A DNA stretch of 64,000 nt from Neobacillus piezotolerans (GCF_003362805.1 NZ_QNQT01000013.1:1-64000), one strand, 5' to 3'. Counted from the stretch's first letter, positions 8,420 through 18,635 are shown. The notes: a model not told the origin generated them from the letters alone. Made by a program: numbers and translations.

Positions 8420-8462
8420 CCTCCAGTCCATACGGCGCTAAACGGGCGCATGCGCTTTTCTT
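8420..8462. repeat. Partial copy of an interspersed Bacillaceae repeat
   Basis: The stretch containing CTCCAGTCCATACGGCGCTA followed by a GGGCGC block and GCTTTTCTT is nearly identical to the junctions of the repeat cluster at 27575-27868 (best match 27825-27869). It is an orphan 3' fragment lying between yqzE and yqhG. Confidence 0.75.
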
Positions 8463-8463
8463 A

Positions 8464-9255
8464 TCAAATTGCATCTTCCTTCAGGTAGAAAAGTCCTCCG
8501 TTTACGAGGGATATGGCTACCTTTGGTTCGTACTGCTCCCGCAAGGCTGTTTTTTCAGTTCGGTAGCTTTCCGAATCATCCACTGTTAAACCTTCATAAA
8601 AATGGTCTAGAAGGTGCTCGTCTTTTGCCCATCTTTCATGGGCAGCATCCGCCCAGCTGTGATCCTCTTGCTCGATACCCGACCTTAAGTAATTCTCCAC
8701 CCTGACAAAGCCGCTTTTTGGCTTTATTAATGGGGAAATTGTATAGGAGTAGTCAGGTATTTTCGGTGTCAGAGGGATGGATAGCAGCTTTTCATGAAAC
8801 CCTTCAACAATTCTGCCATTAATCAAATGTAGTCCAACAGACCTCAAGACATCCCTTTTTCGGTCGCATGTATACGAGACATTCACATTCAGGCAAAGCC
8901 ATGGAAGAAGTGGAGTTTTCATTCCCGACGTATGGGAGTGGTATTGCCGGGTGAACCGCGCCAGTTTTTTTGACGATTCAAAAATTTGGTGGAGGCGGGG
9001 TGACCCAAAATGAATCTGTTCCCCTTTTAATTCCGGTGGTGATTTTTCCGGGTCGGTAATGAATGTAACCGACATCGGGTTTGGGACTCCGCCTGTCTTT
9101 TCTAAATAATGCCAATAAAAAGGCCGGTTCATCAGCTCCTTGTCGATCTCTTCGGTGAGCTGTATTGTTAAGTGGCCAGGTGATTGCCCAGAGACCTCGC
9201 AATCGTTCGCCCTGAAATATTCTAAGAGAAATTTATGGATTTCCTCCTGCAGCAT
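8464..9255 (-). CDS. yqhG: YqhG family protein
   Basis: A 263-aa soluble protein of the YqhG family, conserved in Bacillaceae between comG and gcv; function unknown. No catalytic motif is recognised. It is rich in charged residues and starts MLQEEIHKFLLEYF. The ATG at 9255 is preceded by AGGGAGGGGA and lies 23 nt inside the 3' end of yqhH, so the two are translationally coupled. A 12-residue upstream extension is possible but has a worse ribosome site. Confidence 0.88.
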   Translation of the reverse strand: MLQEEIHKFLLEYFRANDCEVSGQSPGHLTIQLTEEIDKELMNRPFYWHYLEKTGGVPNPMSVTFITDPEKSPPELKGEQIHFGSPRLHQIFESSKKLARFTRQYHSHTSGMKTPLLPWLCLNVNVSYTCDRKRDVLRSVGLHLINGRIVEGFHEKLLSIPLTPKIPDYSYTISPLIKPKSGFVRVENYLRSGIEQEDHSWADAAHERWAKDEHLLDHFYEGLTVDDSESYRTEKTALREQYEPKVAISLVNGGLFYLKEDAI

Positions 9256-10921
9256 GCTGAGTCCCCTCCCTGAAACCATTTGCGAATTCAATCATCGAAG
9301 CCAGGTTTTCCATCTTGATCCTCATTTCTCCTTCCGTGAGGGAATGCCCGAAAATATCTGCCAAATGATCTTCCATATTCCCCAATTCGAATTTTGCCAG
9401 GATATCGTCCAGCTCGCCTATAACCTTTTCGAACAAATGGATTTTTTCATATAAGAGCTTCAGGACATGCTCTTCCATCGTGTCCTTGACAGCAAAATTA
9501 TAAATCATGACATCCTTTTCCTGGCCGAGCCGATGGATACGGCCAATTCTCTGCTCAAGCCGCATCGGGTTCCAAGGGAGATCAAAATTGATGATGTGGC
9601 TGCAAAACTGCAGGTTGATCCCTTCCCCGCCAGCCTCGGTTGCGATTAGCACTTGCGCATGTTTTTGGAACAGTTCCTTCATCCAGTCCTTTTTGCCTCT
9701 TTTAAACCCTCCGCGGAACGGTACAGAGCTGATTCCGTGCTGCTTCAGGAACCATTGCAAATAGAGTTGGGTAGCCCGATATTCTGTGAAGATGATTACC
9801 TTGTCCTCGATTTTTTTAATCAATTCAAGCGCCTTTTCCGCTTTTGAGTTCCGCTCCACCTGGTTGACAAGTTCAATTAGACCATTGATTCTTTCTTCAT
9901 ATTTGCCTGAAGGGCCATCCTTCCGGAGAAGCATATTTTTAAGGGTGTAATAGACAGCCTCCCTGCTGCTGCATGCTTCGCGCTGCAGAGTAATGAGCGA
10001 GAACGCGCTTGTGCCGCCCAAATCCAAGGAAGAACGCAAATCCGAAATGCCATCGTACAAGTTCCGCTCCGTGGCGGAAAATTCAATCGGTATGGTTTGG
10101 ACATGGCGTTTGGTCCATTCGATGCCCGTATCTCCGCGACGGTTGCGGATCATGACTTTGTTGACGAGTTCCTTCAAATTGGCATCGTCTGCAACGGTGC
10201 GGGAATCTTTCCGGTATTTATCAAAAAAAGAAGATTCGTTGCCGAGGTGGCCAGGCTTAAGAAGCGATACAAGATTGAAAATTTCCTCAACTTTATTCTG
10301 AATCGGCGTTGCTGTCAGCAGCAGGCAGAATTTCTTTTTCAAGTTCTGGACAAATTCGTAATTTTTCGTTTTGTTATTTTTCAATTTGTGCGCCTCATCA
10401 ATAATTACCATGTCGTAGTTTTGTTTATATACGATATCCCTGTGCGGGACTCTTTTGGCTGTGTCAATCGATGACACAACCACGTCGCACTGTTCCCAAA
10501 CATACGATTTTTTTTGCGTTACCGCGGGGATATGGAATTTTGAATTCAATTCAATCGCCCATTGGGTAACAAGGGAAGCGGGGACGAGGATCAGCACTTT
10601 GCGGACCAGCCTCCGGATCATATATTCCTTTAAGATTAATCCTGCCTCAATCGTTTTGCCGAGGCCAACTTCATCCGCGAGAATTGCTTTCCCATTCATA
10701 TTTTCCACTACTTGCTTCGCGGCTTCTAGCTGGTGAGGGAGAGGGGTGAGTCCGGGAAGATATTTTGGCGCCTGCAGCCCTTCGAATTCCGGGATGGCTA
10801 GATGCTGTTCTGCGGCTGCGGCAAGTTTGTAAAGATCCCAGCTGCCCCATGGGCCGTCATGGCCGATCCTTTGCAGGAAATCGTCGTGCCAGGACCCATC
10901 GATTTCAATTTGAACAGGCAT
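9233..10921 (-). CDS. yqhH: SNF2-family DNA/RNA helicase-like ATPase (YqhH)
   Basis: A 562-aa RapA/SNF2-like DEAD/H ATPase. Walker A is ADEVGLGKTIEA, motif II is DEAH (VIIDEAHKLKN), motif III LLTATPIQN, and the C-terminal helicase lobe carries ATEAGGEGINLQ and motif VI QRIGRIHRLGQ. The family remodels protein-nucleic acid complexes; the target of YqhH is not known. It starts at the ATG at 10921 with AAAGGGG upstream; the 31-residue extension upstream is unlikely. It is divergent from the gcv operon. Confidence 0.92.
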   Translation of the reverse strand: MPVQIEIDGSWHDDFLQRIGHDGPWGSWDLYKLAAAAEQHLAIPEFEGLQAPKYLPGLTPLPHQLEAAKQVVENMNGKAILADEVGLGKTIEAGLILKEYMIRRLVRKVLILVPASLVTQWAIELNSKFHIPAVTQKKSYVWEQCDVVVSSIDTAKRVPHRDIVYKQNYDMVIIDEAHKLKNNKTKNYEFVQNLKKKFCLLLTATPIQNKVEEIFNLVSLLKPGHLGNESSFFDKYRKDSRTVADDANLKELVNKVMIRNRRGDTGIEWTKRHVQTIPIEFSATERNLYDGISDLRSSLDLGGTSAFSLITLQREACSSREAVYYTLKNMLLRKDGPSGKYEERINGLIELVNQVERNSKAEKALELIKKIEDKVIIFTEYRATQLYLQWFLKQHGISSVPFRGGFKRGKKDWMKELFQKHAQVLIATEAGGEGINLQFCSHIINFDLPWNPMRLEQRIGRIHRLGQEKDVMIYNFAVKDTMEEHVLKLLYEKIHLFEKVIGELDDILAKFELGNMEDHLADIFGHSLTEGEMRIKMENLASMIEFANGFREGTQHAAGGNP

Positions 10922-11264
10922 GGCGATTAACCCCTTTCCAAAAAGTTTAAGAGAATTCCCTCCAGGAATTGTAATCGTTTTCTTTTTTGAATCATCAGGG
11001 TCAATACCACCCATAAAACCGTTGCCCTAACGATGTGTTTAATGATAGGATGAAGATAGTTTTAAAAGTTTCAATAAATGCAATATTTTCTCCGCTCCCA
11101 CTTGTTTCCCGCCCAGCAGGAAGGCATTTTTGGGACACCTTCACGTTGAAGGGAGGCCTATGGGCCAAGGGTGCGCATTTTTGTGCCATGACGAGTATCC
11201 CGAAACTTGAAGTTTCGCTGAATGTTAGTATGGCCCGTTTGAAAAATATTATAATAGCGGATGA

Positions 11265-11470
11265 TAACAAGGGGAGAGACTACGCCAGTAGCGCCGAAGG
11301 AGCAAGCAGACATGCGAATCTCTCAGGCAAAAGAACCCTTGTTGGACGCGGCTCTGGAGAGCGCTTTACATAGGATGAAGCCACCAAAGGGGAAAACCTG
11401 CTTCAGGTAAACTTTCAGGTGAAAGGACAGAGACCTCTCTTACATTCAAGGGAGGATTCTGTCCTTTTTT
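11265..11470 (+). promoter_or_regulatory. Tandem glycine riboswitch with intrinsic attenuator
   Basis: Two glycine aptamers lie in series. The first runs from GGGGAGAGAC (11271) through GCGCCGAAGGAGCAA to TCTCTCAGGCAAAAGAACC. The second covers GCTCTGGAGAG through CCACCAAAGGGGAAA to TTTCAGGTGAAAGGACAGAGACC. The final strand also forms a terminator stem (GGACAGA with TCTGTCC, 11425-11464) followed by a T-run. In known examples glycine binding prevents termination and turns on the gcv genes. A TATAAT at 11250-11255 is the likely -10; its -35 is poor. The stretch 10922-11249 between yqhH and this promoter holds nothing I can identify. Confidence 0.95.
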
Positions 11471-11590
11471 GCTGATTAATGCTTTTTGGCAAAAAGGAAG
11501 CGAATGGGAAATCAGGCCACGGGAGTGCTTGGGGTTCTAGGGGGAAATTTGCGGCTTGTGAAGGAGAATTCCAGTAAAGGGGGATTATTG

Positions 11591-12697
11591 ATGTCGGAAC
11601 TGAAACGGACGCCGTTATTCGATGTTTACAAGCAATACGGCGGGAAGACGATTGATTTTGGCGGTTGGGAATTACCGGTCCAATTTTCGGGGATTAAGGA
11701 AGAGCATGAAGCTGTCAGGACAAGGGCGGGCTTATTCGATGTTTCCCATATGGGTGAAATTGAAGTCAAAGGGCCCGACAGCCTGAAGTTTTTACAAAAA
11801 ATGATGTCAAACGATGTTTCAAAGGTTCAGGACGGTGCCGCGCAATATACAGCGATGTGCTATGAAAACGGCGGAACGGTTGATGATTTGCTTATATACA
11901 AAATGGGGGCGGACCACTATCTGCTGGTCGTCAACGCTTCCAATACGGATAAGGATTATAAATGGCTTAAGGACCATCTTGAAGGTAACGTAACGATGGA
12001 AAATCTTTCTGACAATACCGCCCAGTTGGCCATCCAAGGCCCGCTTGCCGAGAGTGTCCTTCAAAAGCTTGCAGGCCAAGATAATCTATCCGATATCGGG
12101 TTTTTCAAATTTAAAGACTCTGTTGACCTTAATGGAGCCAAAGCCCTCGTATCGAGGACAGGCTATACGGGAGAAGATGGCTTTGAAATCTACTGCGACC
12201 CCGCCGATGTGGTAAAGCTTTGGAATGGCATCCTTGAAGCAGGTAAGGATGAAGGGGTGCTTCCATGCGGACTTGGGGCCCGTGACACCCTTCGATTCGA
12301 AGCGAACCTTGCCCTTTACGGACAGGAATTGTCACCTGAGATTTCACCGCTTGAAGCAGGAGTCGGCTTTGCCGTAAAGCTAAACAAGGAAGATAACTTC
12401 ATTGGCAAGGAAGCCCTCAAGCAGCAAAAGGATAATGGTGTACCAAGGAAAATTGCCGGAATTGAAATGATTGACAGGGGCATTCCAAGGCATGGATATC
12501 CGGTATATTCAGGCGGCGAATTGATTGGTGAGGTTACCACCGGAACGCAGTCCCCAACCTTGAAAAAGAATATCGGACTTGTTCTGGTCAAAACCGCGTT
12601 TGCCGAATTGGACAACGAAGTGGAAGTTGAGATCCGAGGGAAAAAGCTGAAAGCGAAAATAGTGCCAATCCCTTTTTACAAAAGGGATAAGAAATAA
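11591..12697 (+). CDS. gcvT: Aminomethyltransferase, glycine cleavage T-protein
   Basis: A 368-aa tetrahydrofolate-dependent aminomethyltransferase that releases ammonia and methylene-THF from the aminomethyl-lipoyl H-protein. GCVT features include [14 protein letters not shown], the catalytic-region [18 protein letters not shown] and the C-terminal barrel ending in [11 protein letters not shown]. The ATG at 11591 follows AAAGGGGGA; an extended frame from 11486 lies in the riboswitch leader and is rejected. First gene of gcvT-gcvPA-gcvPB. Confidence 0.96.
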   Translation: MSELKRTPLFDVYKQYGGKTIDFGGWELPVQFSGIKEEHEAVRTRAGLFDVSHMGEIEVKGPDSLKFLQKMMSNDVSKVQDGAAQYTAMCYENGGTVDDLLIYKMGADHYLLVVNASNTDKDYKWLKDHLEGNVTMENLSDNTAQLAIQGPLAESVLQKLAGQDNLSDIGFFKFKDSVDLNGAKALVSRTGYTGEDGFEIYCDPADVVKLWNGILEAGKDEGVLPCGLGARDTLRFEANLALYGQELSPEISPLEAGVGFAVKLNKEDNFIGKEALKQQKDNGVPRKIAGIEMIDRGIPRHGYPVYSGGELIGEVTTGTQSPTLKKNIGLVLVKTAFAELDNEVEVEIRGKKLKAKIVPIPFYKRDKK

Positions 12698-12713
12698 TTA
12701 GGGGGAAATCCTG

Positions 12714-14060
12714 ATGAAACACCGCTATTTACCGATGACGGAACAAGACAAGGCGGAAATGCTTGAAACGATCGGCGTCAATTCCGTCGATGAGCTGTTC
12801 AATGATATCCCTGAGAAGGTCCGCTTCCAGGGCGAATACAATATCAAACCTGCCAAATCAGAAACAGCCCTTATGAAGGAACTCGCCGTGCTTGCCGGCA
12901 AAAACGCCGACTTTAAGAGCCACGCATCTTTCCTTGGAGCGGGAGTGTATGACCATTATATGCCGGTCATTGTCGACCATGTCCTTTCCCGTTCCGAATT
13001 CTATACTGCCTATACCCCTTACCAGCCGGAAATTTCCCAGGGGGAATTGCAGGCGATTTTTGAATTTCAGACAATGATCAGCGAGCTCACTGGCATGGAT
13101 GTCGCGAACTCGTCGATGTATGACGGCGGGACCGCCCTTGCGGAAGCCGCCATGCTGAGCGCCGCGCAAACTCGCAGGAAGAAAATCCTGATTTCTGATG
13201 CAGTGCATCCGGAATCACGCGAGGTTGTAAAAACATATGCGAAGGGACAGTACATTGATGTAGTGGAAATCCCATCCAAGGACGGCTTGACCGACCTTGA
13301 TGCCATGAAGGAGCTGACGGGTGGGGATATCGCAGCTGTTATCGTCCAGTATCCAAACTTCTTCGGCAGAATTGAGCCGCTGAAAGAAATTGAAGAAATC
13401 ACACATGAGCATAAATCGATGTTTGTTGTCTCGAGCAACCCGCTTGCATTGGGCGTGCTAACGCCTCCGGGCAAGTTCGGCGCGGATATCGTCGTGGGAG
13501 ACGCGCAGCCGTTTGGGATCCCCGCGGCGTTTGGCGGCCCTCACTGCGGATATTTCGCTGTAACTGAAAAATTGATGAGGAAGGTTCCAGGAAGGCTTGT
13601 CGGCCAGACCCATGACGATCAGGGGCGCCGCGGATTCGTGTTGACCCTGCAAGCCCGCGAGCAGCATATCCGCCGTGATAAGGCGACATCAAATATCTGT
13701 TCGAACCAGGCTTTGAACGCGCTTGCCGCGTCTGTCGCGATGACCGCCCTCGGCAAAAAAGGCGTGAGGGACATGGCTGCGGCAAATATCCAAAAGGCGC
13801 ACTATGCAAAAAAAGCACTGAAGGAAAATGGCATCGAAATCGTCATGGATGGGCCGTCCTTCAATGAATTTGTCATCAAGCTCAATAAACCGGTCAAGGA
13901 AATCAACCAGGCGCTCCTGCAAAAAGGAATCATCGGGGGCTATGACCTGGGCCGTGATTACGGGGATTTGGCCGGGCATATGCTTGTCGCTGTAACGGAG
14001 CAGAGGACGAAGGAAGAAATTGATACTTTTGCTAAGGAATTGGGGGATCTACATGCATAA
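12714..14060 (+). CDS. gcvPA: Glycine dehydrogenase (decarboxylating) subunit 1, P-protein alpha
   Basis: A 448-aa N-terminal half of the split P-protein found in Gram-positive bacteria. With GcvPB it decarboxylates glycine and transfers the aminomethyl group to lipoylated H-protein. Family stretches include [25 protein letters not shown] and the PLP-domain [13 protein letters not shown]. It starts 16 nt after gcvT with AGGGGGAAA upstream and overlaps gcvPB by 8 nt. Confidence 0.96.
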   Translation: MKHRYLPMTEQDKAEMLETIGVNSVDELFNDIPEKVRFQGEYNIKPAKSETALMKELAVLAGKNADFKSHASFLGAGVYDHYMPVIVDHVLSRSEFYTAYTPYQPEISQGELQAIFEFQTMISELTGMDVANSSMYDGGTALAEAAMLSAAQTRRKKILISDAVHPESREVVKTYAKGQYIDVVEIPSKDGLTDLDAMKELTGGDIAAVIVQYPNFFGRIEPLKEIEEITHEHKSMFVVSSNPLALGVLTPPGKFGADIVVGDAQPFGIPAAFGGPHCGYFAVTEKLMRKVPGRLVGQTHDDQGRRGFVLTLQAREQHIRRDKATSNICSNQALNALAASVAMTALGKKGVRDMAAANIQKAHYAKKALKENGIEIVMDGPSFNEFVIKLNKPVKEINQALLQKGIIGGYDLGRDYGDLAGHMLVAVTEQRTKEEIDTFAKELGDLHA

Positions 14061-15513
14061 CCAGGACCAGCAGCTAATTTTCGAGATAAGCAAACCAGGC
14101 CGCATCGGCTACAGCCTGCCGGAAATGGATGTGCCCGAGCTTGATTTGAACGGTCTACTCCCGGTTGGCTATGTACGTGAGGAAGAGCCGAACCTTCCGG
14201 AAGTATCCGAACTCGATATTATGCGCCACTATACCGCGCTATCAAAGCGCAACCACGGCGTCGATTCAGGCTTTTATCCGCTGGGATCATGCACGATGAA
14301 ATACAATCCGAAAATTAACGAAAATGTTGCCAGGTACAGCGGTTTCGCCCATATCCATCCGCTCCAGGACGAAAGTTCCGTCCAGGGCGCGCTTGGTTTG
14401 ATGTACGACCTGCAGCAGCATTTGATCGAAATTACCGGCATGGATGAAGTTACACTCCAGCCTGCCGCCGGCGCGCACGGGGAATGGACCGGACTGATGA
14501 TGATCCGCGCATTCCATGAAGCCAACAATGATGTAAAGCGGACAAAGGTAATTGTTCCCGATTCCGCCCACGGAACCAATCCAGCTTCGGCAACCGTCGC
14601 CGGTCTTGAAACCGTTACGGTTAAATCAAATGAGAACGGCCTTGTTGACCTTGAAGACCTTCGCAGGGTTGTAGGCGAAGATACGGCGGCACTCATGCTG
14701 ACAAACCCGAATACATTGGGGCTGTTTGAAGAAAACATCCTCGAGATGGCAGAAATCGTCCATGGTGCGGGAGGAAAGCTTTATTATGACGGCGCCAACT
14801 TGAACGCGGTCCTTTCGAAGGCCCGGCCTGGCGATATGGGATTCGATGTCGTCCACCTCAACCTGCATAAGACATTTACAGGCCCACATGGTGGCGGCGG
14901 ACCGGGTTCCGGCCCTGTCGGCGTTAAAGCGGACCTGATTCCGTTCCTGCCAAAACCGGTAGTGACAAAGCGCGGCGACGAGTATGTATTCGATTATGAC
15001 AGGCCTCAATCAATCGGCCGTGTCAAACCGTTCTACGGGAACTTCGGCATCAATGTCCGCGCATACACGTATATCCGGTCGATGGGTCCTGATGGGCTTA
15101 AAGCTGTTACTGAGTATGCGGTATTGAATGCGAATTACATGATGAGAAGGCTGCAGCCTCATTTTGATCTTCCGTTCGACCGCCATTGCAAGCACGAATT
15201 CGTATTGAGCGGCCGCAGACAGAAAAAACTTGGGGTGCGTACTCTCGATATCGCGAAGAGGCTCCTGGATTTCGGCTACCATCCGCCAACCATCTACTTC
15301 CCACTTAATGTGGAGGAGTGCATTATGATTGAGCCGACCGAAACGGAATCGAAGGAAACCCTCGATGGATTCATTGACACAATGATCCAGATCGCAAAGG
15401 AAGCGGAAGAAAATCCTGAAATCGTCCAGGAAGCCCCGCACACGACCGTTGTCGGAAGGCTGGATGAAACAACTGCGGCAAGGAAACCGGTACTGCGTTA
15501 CCGCCCTGAATAA
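14053..15513 (+). CDS. gcvPB: Glycine dehydrogenase (decarboxylating) subunit 2, P-protein beta
   Basis: A 486-aa PLP-binding half of glycine decarboxylase. The Schiff-base lysine lies in [26 protein letters not shown] and [11 protein letters not shown] are further family signatures. The ATG at 14053 has GGGGGA upstream and overlaps the gcvPA end, so the two subunits are likely made in equal amounts. A separate gcvH is not in the window. The strong terminator at 15625 lies 111 nt downstream. Confidence 0.96.
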   Translation: MHNQDQQLIFEISKPGRIGYSLPEMDVPELDLNGLLPVGYVREEEPNLPEVSELDIMRHYTALSKRNHGVDSGFYPLGSCTMKYNPKINENVARYSGFAHIHPLQDESSVQGALGLMYDLQQHLIEITGMDEVTLQPAAGAHGEWTGLMMIRAFHEANNDVKRTKVIVPDSAHGTNPASATVAGLETVTVKSNENGLVDLEDLRRVVGEDTAALMLTNPNTLGLFEENILEMAEIVHGAGGKLYYDGANLNAVLSKARPGDMGFDVVHLNLHKTFTGPHGGGGPGSGPVGVKADLIPFLPKPVVTKRGDEYVFDYDRPQSIGRVKPFYGNFGINVRAYTYIRSMGPDGLKAVTEYAVLNANYMMRRLQPHFDLPFDRHCKHEFVLSGRRQKKLGVRTLDIAKRLLDFGYHPPTIYFPLNVEECIMIEPTETESKETLDGFIDTMIQIAKEAEENPEIVQEAPHTTVVGRLDETTAARKPVLRYRPE

Positions 15514-15624
15514 TAGAAGGTCGCATGCGCTGGGCACTTCAAGGAAAAGAAAAACACTTTTCCTTCGAGAGATGCCATGCTTAGAGAGCGTTCCTTGTTT
15601 TATACATTTTTGAATATCAAAAGG

Positions 15625-15658
15625 AAAGCCCGCACATCGTAAAAATGTGCGGGCTTTT
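15625..15658. terminator. Rho-independent terminator after the gcv operon
   Basis: AAGCCCGCACAT and ATGTGCGGGCTT form a 12-bp stem with a T-tail. A second, weaker hairpin (AAGGAAAAG with CTTTTCCTT, about 15540-15566) lies upstream in the same intergenic stretch. Confidence 0.93.
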
Positions 15659-15749
15659 CCATGCAAATGAGACTGAGGTTTTTACATTTAACAAAAGGTG
15701 ATTTCCCCAAATACAAAAGGCCACCTGCATTACTGCAAGGGCCCTCGCA

Positions 15750-16133
15750 CTATTTTTTCGCTTTAATTTTTCCGGACCATTTCTTAAATCCGCCTTCAAG
15801 CTGGCTTAAATCTTTGTAGCCTTTCCGATAAAGGAATTGCGCTGCACGGCTGCTGCGCATTCCGCTTTGGCAATATAAATAAACAGGCAGGTCAGGACGA
15901 ATTTCCTTCATGCGTGTTTTCAATTGGGATAGCGGGATGTTCCTTGCGCCCAGGATATGGCCTGCATCGAATTCATTCGCTTCGCGTACATCAATCAGCT
16001 GCGCTTTCCGGTAACCCGCACGGAACTCGTCCTCTGAAAGTGTTTTGACAATTTTGCGCTGATAGAGCCACATGATGACCGAGTATACGATGAAACCGGC
16101 AATCATAACTAGCATAAAATACAATGGACTCAC
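15750..16133 (-). CDS. yqhL: Membrane-anchored rhodanese-like protein (YqhL)
   Basis: A 127-aa protein with an N-terminal membrane helix (residues 4-23) and a rhodanese domain whose active-site loop is YCQSGMRS with Cys88. Such domains carry persulfide sulfur; the physiological acceptor is unknown. Position between gcvPB and lipM matches B. subtilis YqhL. It is transcribed toward gcvPB. Confidence 0.9.
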   Translation of the reverse strand: MSPLYFMLVMIAGFIVYSVIMWLYQRKIVKTLSEDEFRAGYRKAQLIDVREANEFDAGHILGARNIPLSQLKTRMKEIRPDLPVYLYCQSGMRSSRAAQFLYRKGYKDLSQLEGGFKKWSGKIKAKK

Positions 16134-16329
16134 GTTAAAGTACCCCTTTCAAGCTTTGCTGCAACAACAAGTACTATTATATAAGCCAAAGCTTGGTACA
16201 GTAAAGGGCAATTCCCAAATTCTTTTTCTGCTGGGCTTTTTGGCAATTCATACTGCTAGGATTATCAGTTTCATTCTGATAGACTAAAACACGGCGCAAG
16301 TACTAGTTAACCAGTAAAGAAGGGCTGTT

Positions 16330-17163
16330 ATGAAGGAAAAATGGTATTTCATTGATTCAGGGGCTAGTTCTCCCTCCTTTAACATGGCACTCGACGAAGC
16401 AATGCTGGAGTGGCATAGCGAGGGGAAAATCCCGCCTGTGGTGCGTTTTTACGGCTGGAACCCAGCGACACTGTCAATCGGTTATTTCCAAAAAGCTGAA
16501 AAGGAAATTAATATGGAGGCGGTCCGTCGACTCGGTCTTGGCTTTGTCAGGAGGCCGACAGGAGGCAGGGGTGTCCTGCACGATAATGAGCTTACATATA
16601 GTGTGATTGTATCCGAAGGCCATCCGAAAATGCCGGCTTCAGTAACCGAGGCCTATCGAGTCATTTCCGAGGGGATCCTGCATGGGTTCAGGAATTTAGG
16701 CCTCGACGCTAATTTTTCGATTCCAAAAACGGAGGAAGAGAAGGATTCGCTCAAAAATCCAAGGTCGTCCAACTGCTTTGACGCCCCAAGCTGGTATGAG
16801 CTTGTTGTCGAAGGACGCAAGGTTGCCGGGAGTGCACAGACAAGGCAGAAGGGGGTTATCCTCCAGCACGGCTCCATTTTATTGGATCTTGATGAAGAAA
16901 AGCTCTTTTCCTTATTCCGTTACCCGAATGAAAGGGTGAAGGAAAGGATGATGGCTTCCTTCAAAAAAAAAGCTGTAACGATTAATGAAGTCAGCAAAAA
17001 GCCAGTCAGCCTGGCAGAAGCGAAATCCGCATTCAAAAATGGGTTTGAAACCGGGCTTGGCATTGAATTGGTCCCATATGATCTTAGCGAGGAGCAACGT
17101 TTGCAAGTCGAAAAACTTGCTTTGGACGTTTATGAGAACGATGAATGGAATTTTAGAAGATAG
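16330..17163 (+). CDS. lipM: Octanoyl-[acyl carrier protein]:protein N-octanoyltransferase LipM
   Basis: A 277-aa transferase that moves octanoate from acyl carrier protein to GcvH, the first step of lipoate assembly in Bacillus. The fold signatures [18 protein letters not shown] and VAGSAQ are present, and the nucleophile is Cys149 in SSNCFDAPS, the residue expected for LipM rather than LplA or LipL. AGAAGGGCT precedes the ATG. Its proximity to the glycine cleavage genes fits, since GcvH is its substrate. Confidence 0.93.
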   Translation: MKEKWYFIDSGASSPSFNMALDEAMLEWHSEGKIPPVVRFYGWNPATLSIGYFQKAEKEINMEAVRRLGLGFVRRPTGGRGVLHDNELTYSVIVSEGHPKMPASVTEAYRVISEGILHGFRNLGLDANFSIPKTEEEKDSLKNPRSSNCFDAPSWYELVVEGRKVAGSAQTRQKGVILQHGSILLDLDEEKLFSLFRYPNERVKERMMASFKKKAVTINEVSKKPVSLAEAKSAFKNGFETGLGIELVPYDLSEEQRLQVEKLALDVYENDEWNFRR

Positions 17164-17164
17164 G

Positions 17165-17185
17165 GAGCGGAATGCCGCTCTTTTT
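17165..17185 (+). terminator. Rho-independent terminator after lipM
   Basis: GAGCGG and CCGCTC enclose an AATG tetraloop, followed by five T residues, starting 2 nt past the stop codon. Confidence 0.88.
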
Positions 17186-17327
17186 CCGTTTGATTGGAAA
17201 ACCCTTCCTGTTCTCTATTGAATTATTCCTCTAAAGAGCAACCTTCGAAATATGTCAAAATTAATAATCTCATGTAGAAATTCCTGCAAAATCTCTCATT
17301 ATCTTCGTTTTTTAAGTGATTTTGATT

Positions 17328-17357
17328 TTGACAAAATTTTATTCTTTTGCCTTATAC
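17328..17357 (+). promoter_or_regulatory. Sigma-A promoter of nrdJ
   Basis: A perfect TTGACA (17328-17333) and TTATAC (17352-17357) are spaced 18 bp. The start point would fall inside the NrdR box region, so repressor binding would block initiation. Confidence 0.65.
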
Positions 17358-17358
17358 C

Positions 17359-17401
17359 CAATATATAGTGGTGCTAAAAATATTTTAGGCACTATATATT
17401 G
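17359..17401. promoter_or_regulatory. Paired NrdR boxes controlling nrdJ
   Basis: CAATATATAGTG (17359-17370) and CACTATATATTG (17390-17401) are exact reverse complements and match the NrdR consensus. Their starts are 31 bp apart, three helical turns, the usual NrdR arrangement. NrdR represses ribonucleotide reductase genes when dATP is high. The nrdR gene itself is not in the window. Confidence 0.88.
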
Positions 17402-17519
17402 ATTTTGGGGGTTTCGGTATGATAGGTTAAGGGTATTCCAATTAAACAACTGGACCTAACATAACAGCAAAGAATTCGACAAATGAGGAATGAGAAAATT
17501 TGGACAAGGAGATGCGATC

Positions 17520-18314
17520 ATGTCAGTTGCGTTAAGAAAAAAACTAAATATTGATTTTGATAGGCTGAATGAGGATATCAGGTTATTCCCGCAGGTTCAT
17601 CCTGTTACGCCGGATATGCACATTACCCACAAAGGTGTTTCCCGCCTGGTCATGCTGGACAGGTACACATTCAAGGACACCGAAAAGATTACACTGACAA
17701 AAGGCGATTTCGTCGTTCTGACAGTGAAGGAAGACCCTAAATTCCCGGCAAGGGGACTGGGTTACATCCTTGAAATCGACTGGGAAAAGAAACAAGCCCA
17801 GGTGATGGTCGATGAGGAGTTCCGCGGGGTTCTTGACACTCCGGAGGAAATCACCACCGGAGTAATTACAAGGTCCTTGGATGTGATTGAAAAGCCTCTT
17901 GAAATCTTTTATGAGCAGATCGCGCTAAGAAACGCTACAGGCCTTGCATCGGTTGAAAAAACAGAAGAAAAAAGGCTCGAGTGGTTCAACAAGTTTTATG
18001 AAGAGCTCGTGAACATGAATTTCATTCCGGCGGGACGTGTGCTTTACGGGGCAGGAGCCGGCACGGATGTAACGTTCTTCAATTGCTACGTCATGCCATT
18101 TGTGCAGGATTCGCGGGAAGGAATTTCCGACCACAGGAAGCAAGTCATGGAAATTATGAGCCGCGGAGGCGGAGTCGGAACGAACGGTTCAACCCTAAGG
18201 CCGCGTGCGACACTAGCCAGAGGGGTAAACGGAAAATCTTCCGGTTCGGTATCCTGGCTCGATGACATCGCCAAGCTGACACATCTCGTTGAGCAAGGTG
18301 GGTCAAGACGTGGT
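17520..18314 (+). CDS. nrdJ: Adenosylcobalamin-dependent ribonucleotide reductase NrdJ, exon 1
   Basis: N-terminal 265 codons of a class II ribonucleotide reductase that makes dNTP precursors using coenzyme B12 as radical source. Family stretches include NFIPAGRVLYGAG, the first redox cysteine in FFNCYVMP, and SRGGGVGTNGSTLRPR. The ATG at 17520 follows AAGGAGATG. The coding frame runs to GGSRRG and is then broken by a group I intron; without splicing translation stops at the TAA at 18333-18335 after seven non-native codons. Joined to exon 2 the protein is 852 aa, normal for this family in bacilli. Confidence 0.95.
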
Positions 18315-18635
18315 GAAGAAGTGCCTCGTCTATAAATAAACCTCGTGAATTGCTGGGAACTCTTTACATGGCTTGCTGGCTACAACGCAACTGGAAACGG
18401 TAAGCGTGAATGCTTGAAAACAGCGAGTGGATAAAGACAATCAGCAGCCAAGCTCCTAAGTTCTAAAGAATAGGGAGAAGGTCCAACGACCATCGAAACC
18501 ACGCTTTATGCGGAAGGGAGTAGAGTAGGGGCCAAGCGGTTTCCGAAGTGCGAGGGTACTCTTGTAGTGCAAGATATGGTCTGAACTCTAAGGTGACTTA
18601 GAGAGTTGAAGTAGCGATTCAACGCAACATAGTTG
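18315..18635 (+). ncRNA. Group I self-splicing intron in nrdJ
   Basis: A 321-nt insertion between a U (18314) and a terminal G (18635), the rule for group I introns. P1: exon 18308-18314 pairs with guide 18323-18329, including the U-G wobble at the splice site and one U-U mismatch. The Q-like element AATCAGCAGCCAAGC is at 18439, P7 is GACCAT (18488-18493) with ATGGTC (18576-18581) in the typical AAGATATGGTC context, and P3 is AGCGAGTGG (18422) with CCACGCTT (18499). P8 is CGGAA with TTCCG, and P9 is CTCTAAG-GTGA-CTTAGAG (18586-18603) with a GNRA loop. A further GTTGAA/TTCAAC hairpin follows. No homing endonuclease is encoded. The subgroup (IA-like) is not settled. Confidence 0.93.

Noticed and set aside
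11486-11590. 35-codon N-terminal extension of gcvT
   Set aside because: It lies in the riboswitch leader just after the terminator; the T-protein family starts at [11 protein letters not shown].
13399-13818. Long antisense frames within gcvPA and other GC-rich genes
   Set aside because: They mirror the codon pattern of the real gene and have no start signals or family sequence.
18315-18635. Assembly frameshift or pseudogene in nrdJ
   Set aside because: The insertion has exact group I boundaries and core pairings, and its removal restores an uninterrupted, family-length protein.
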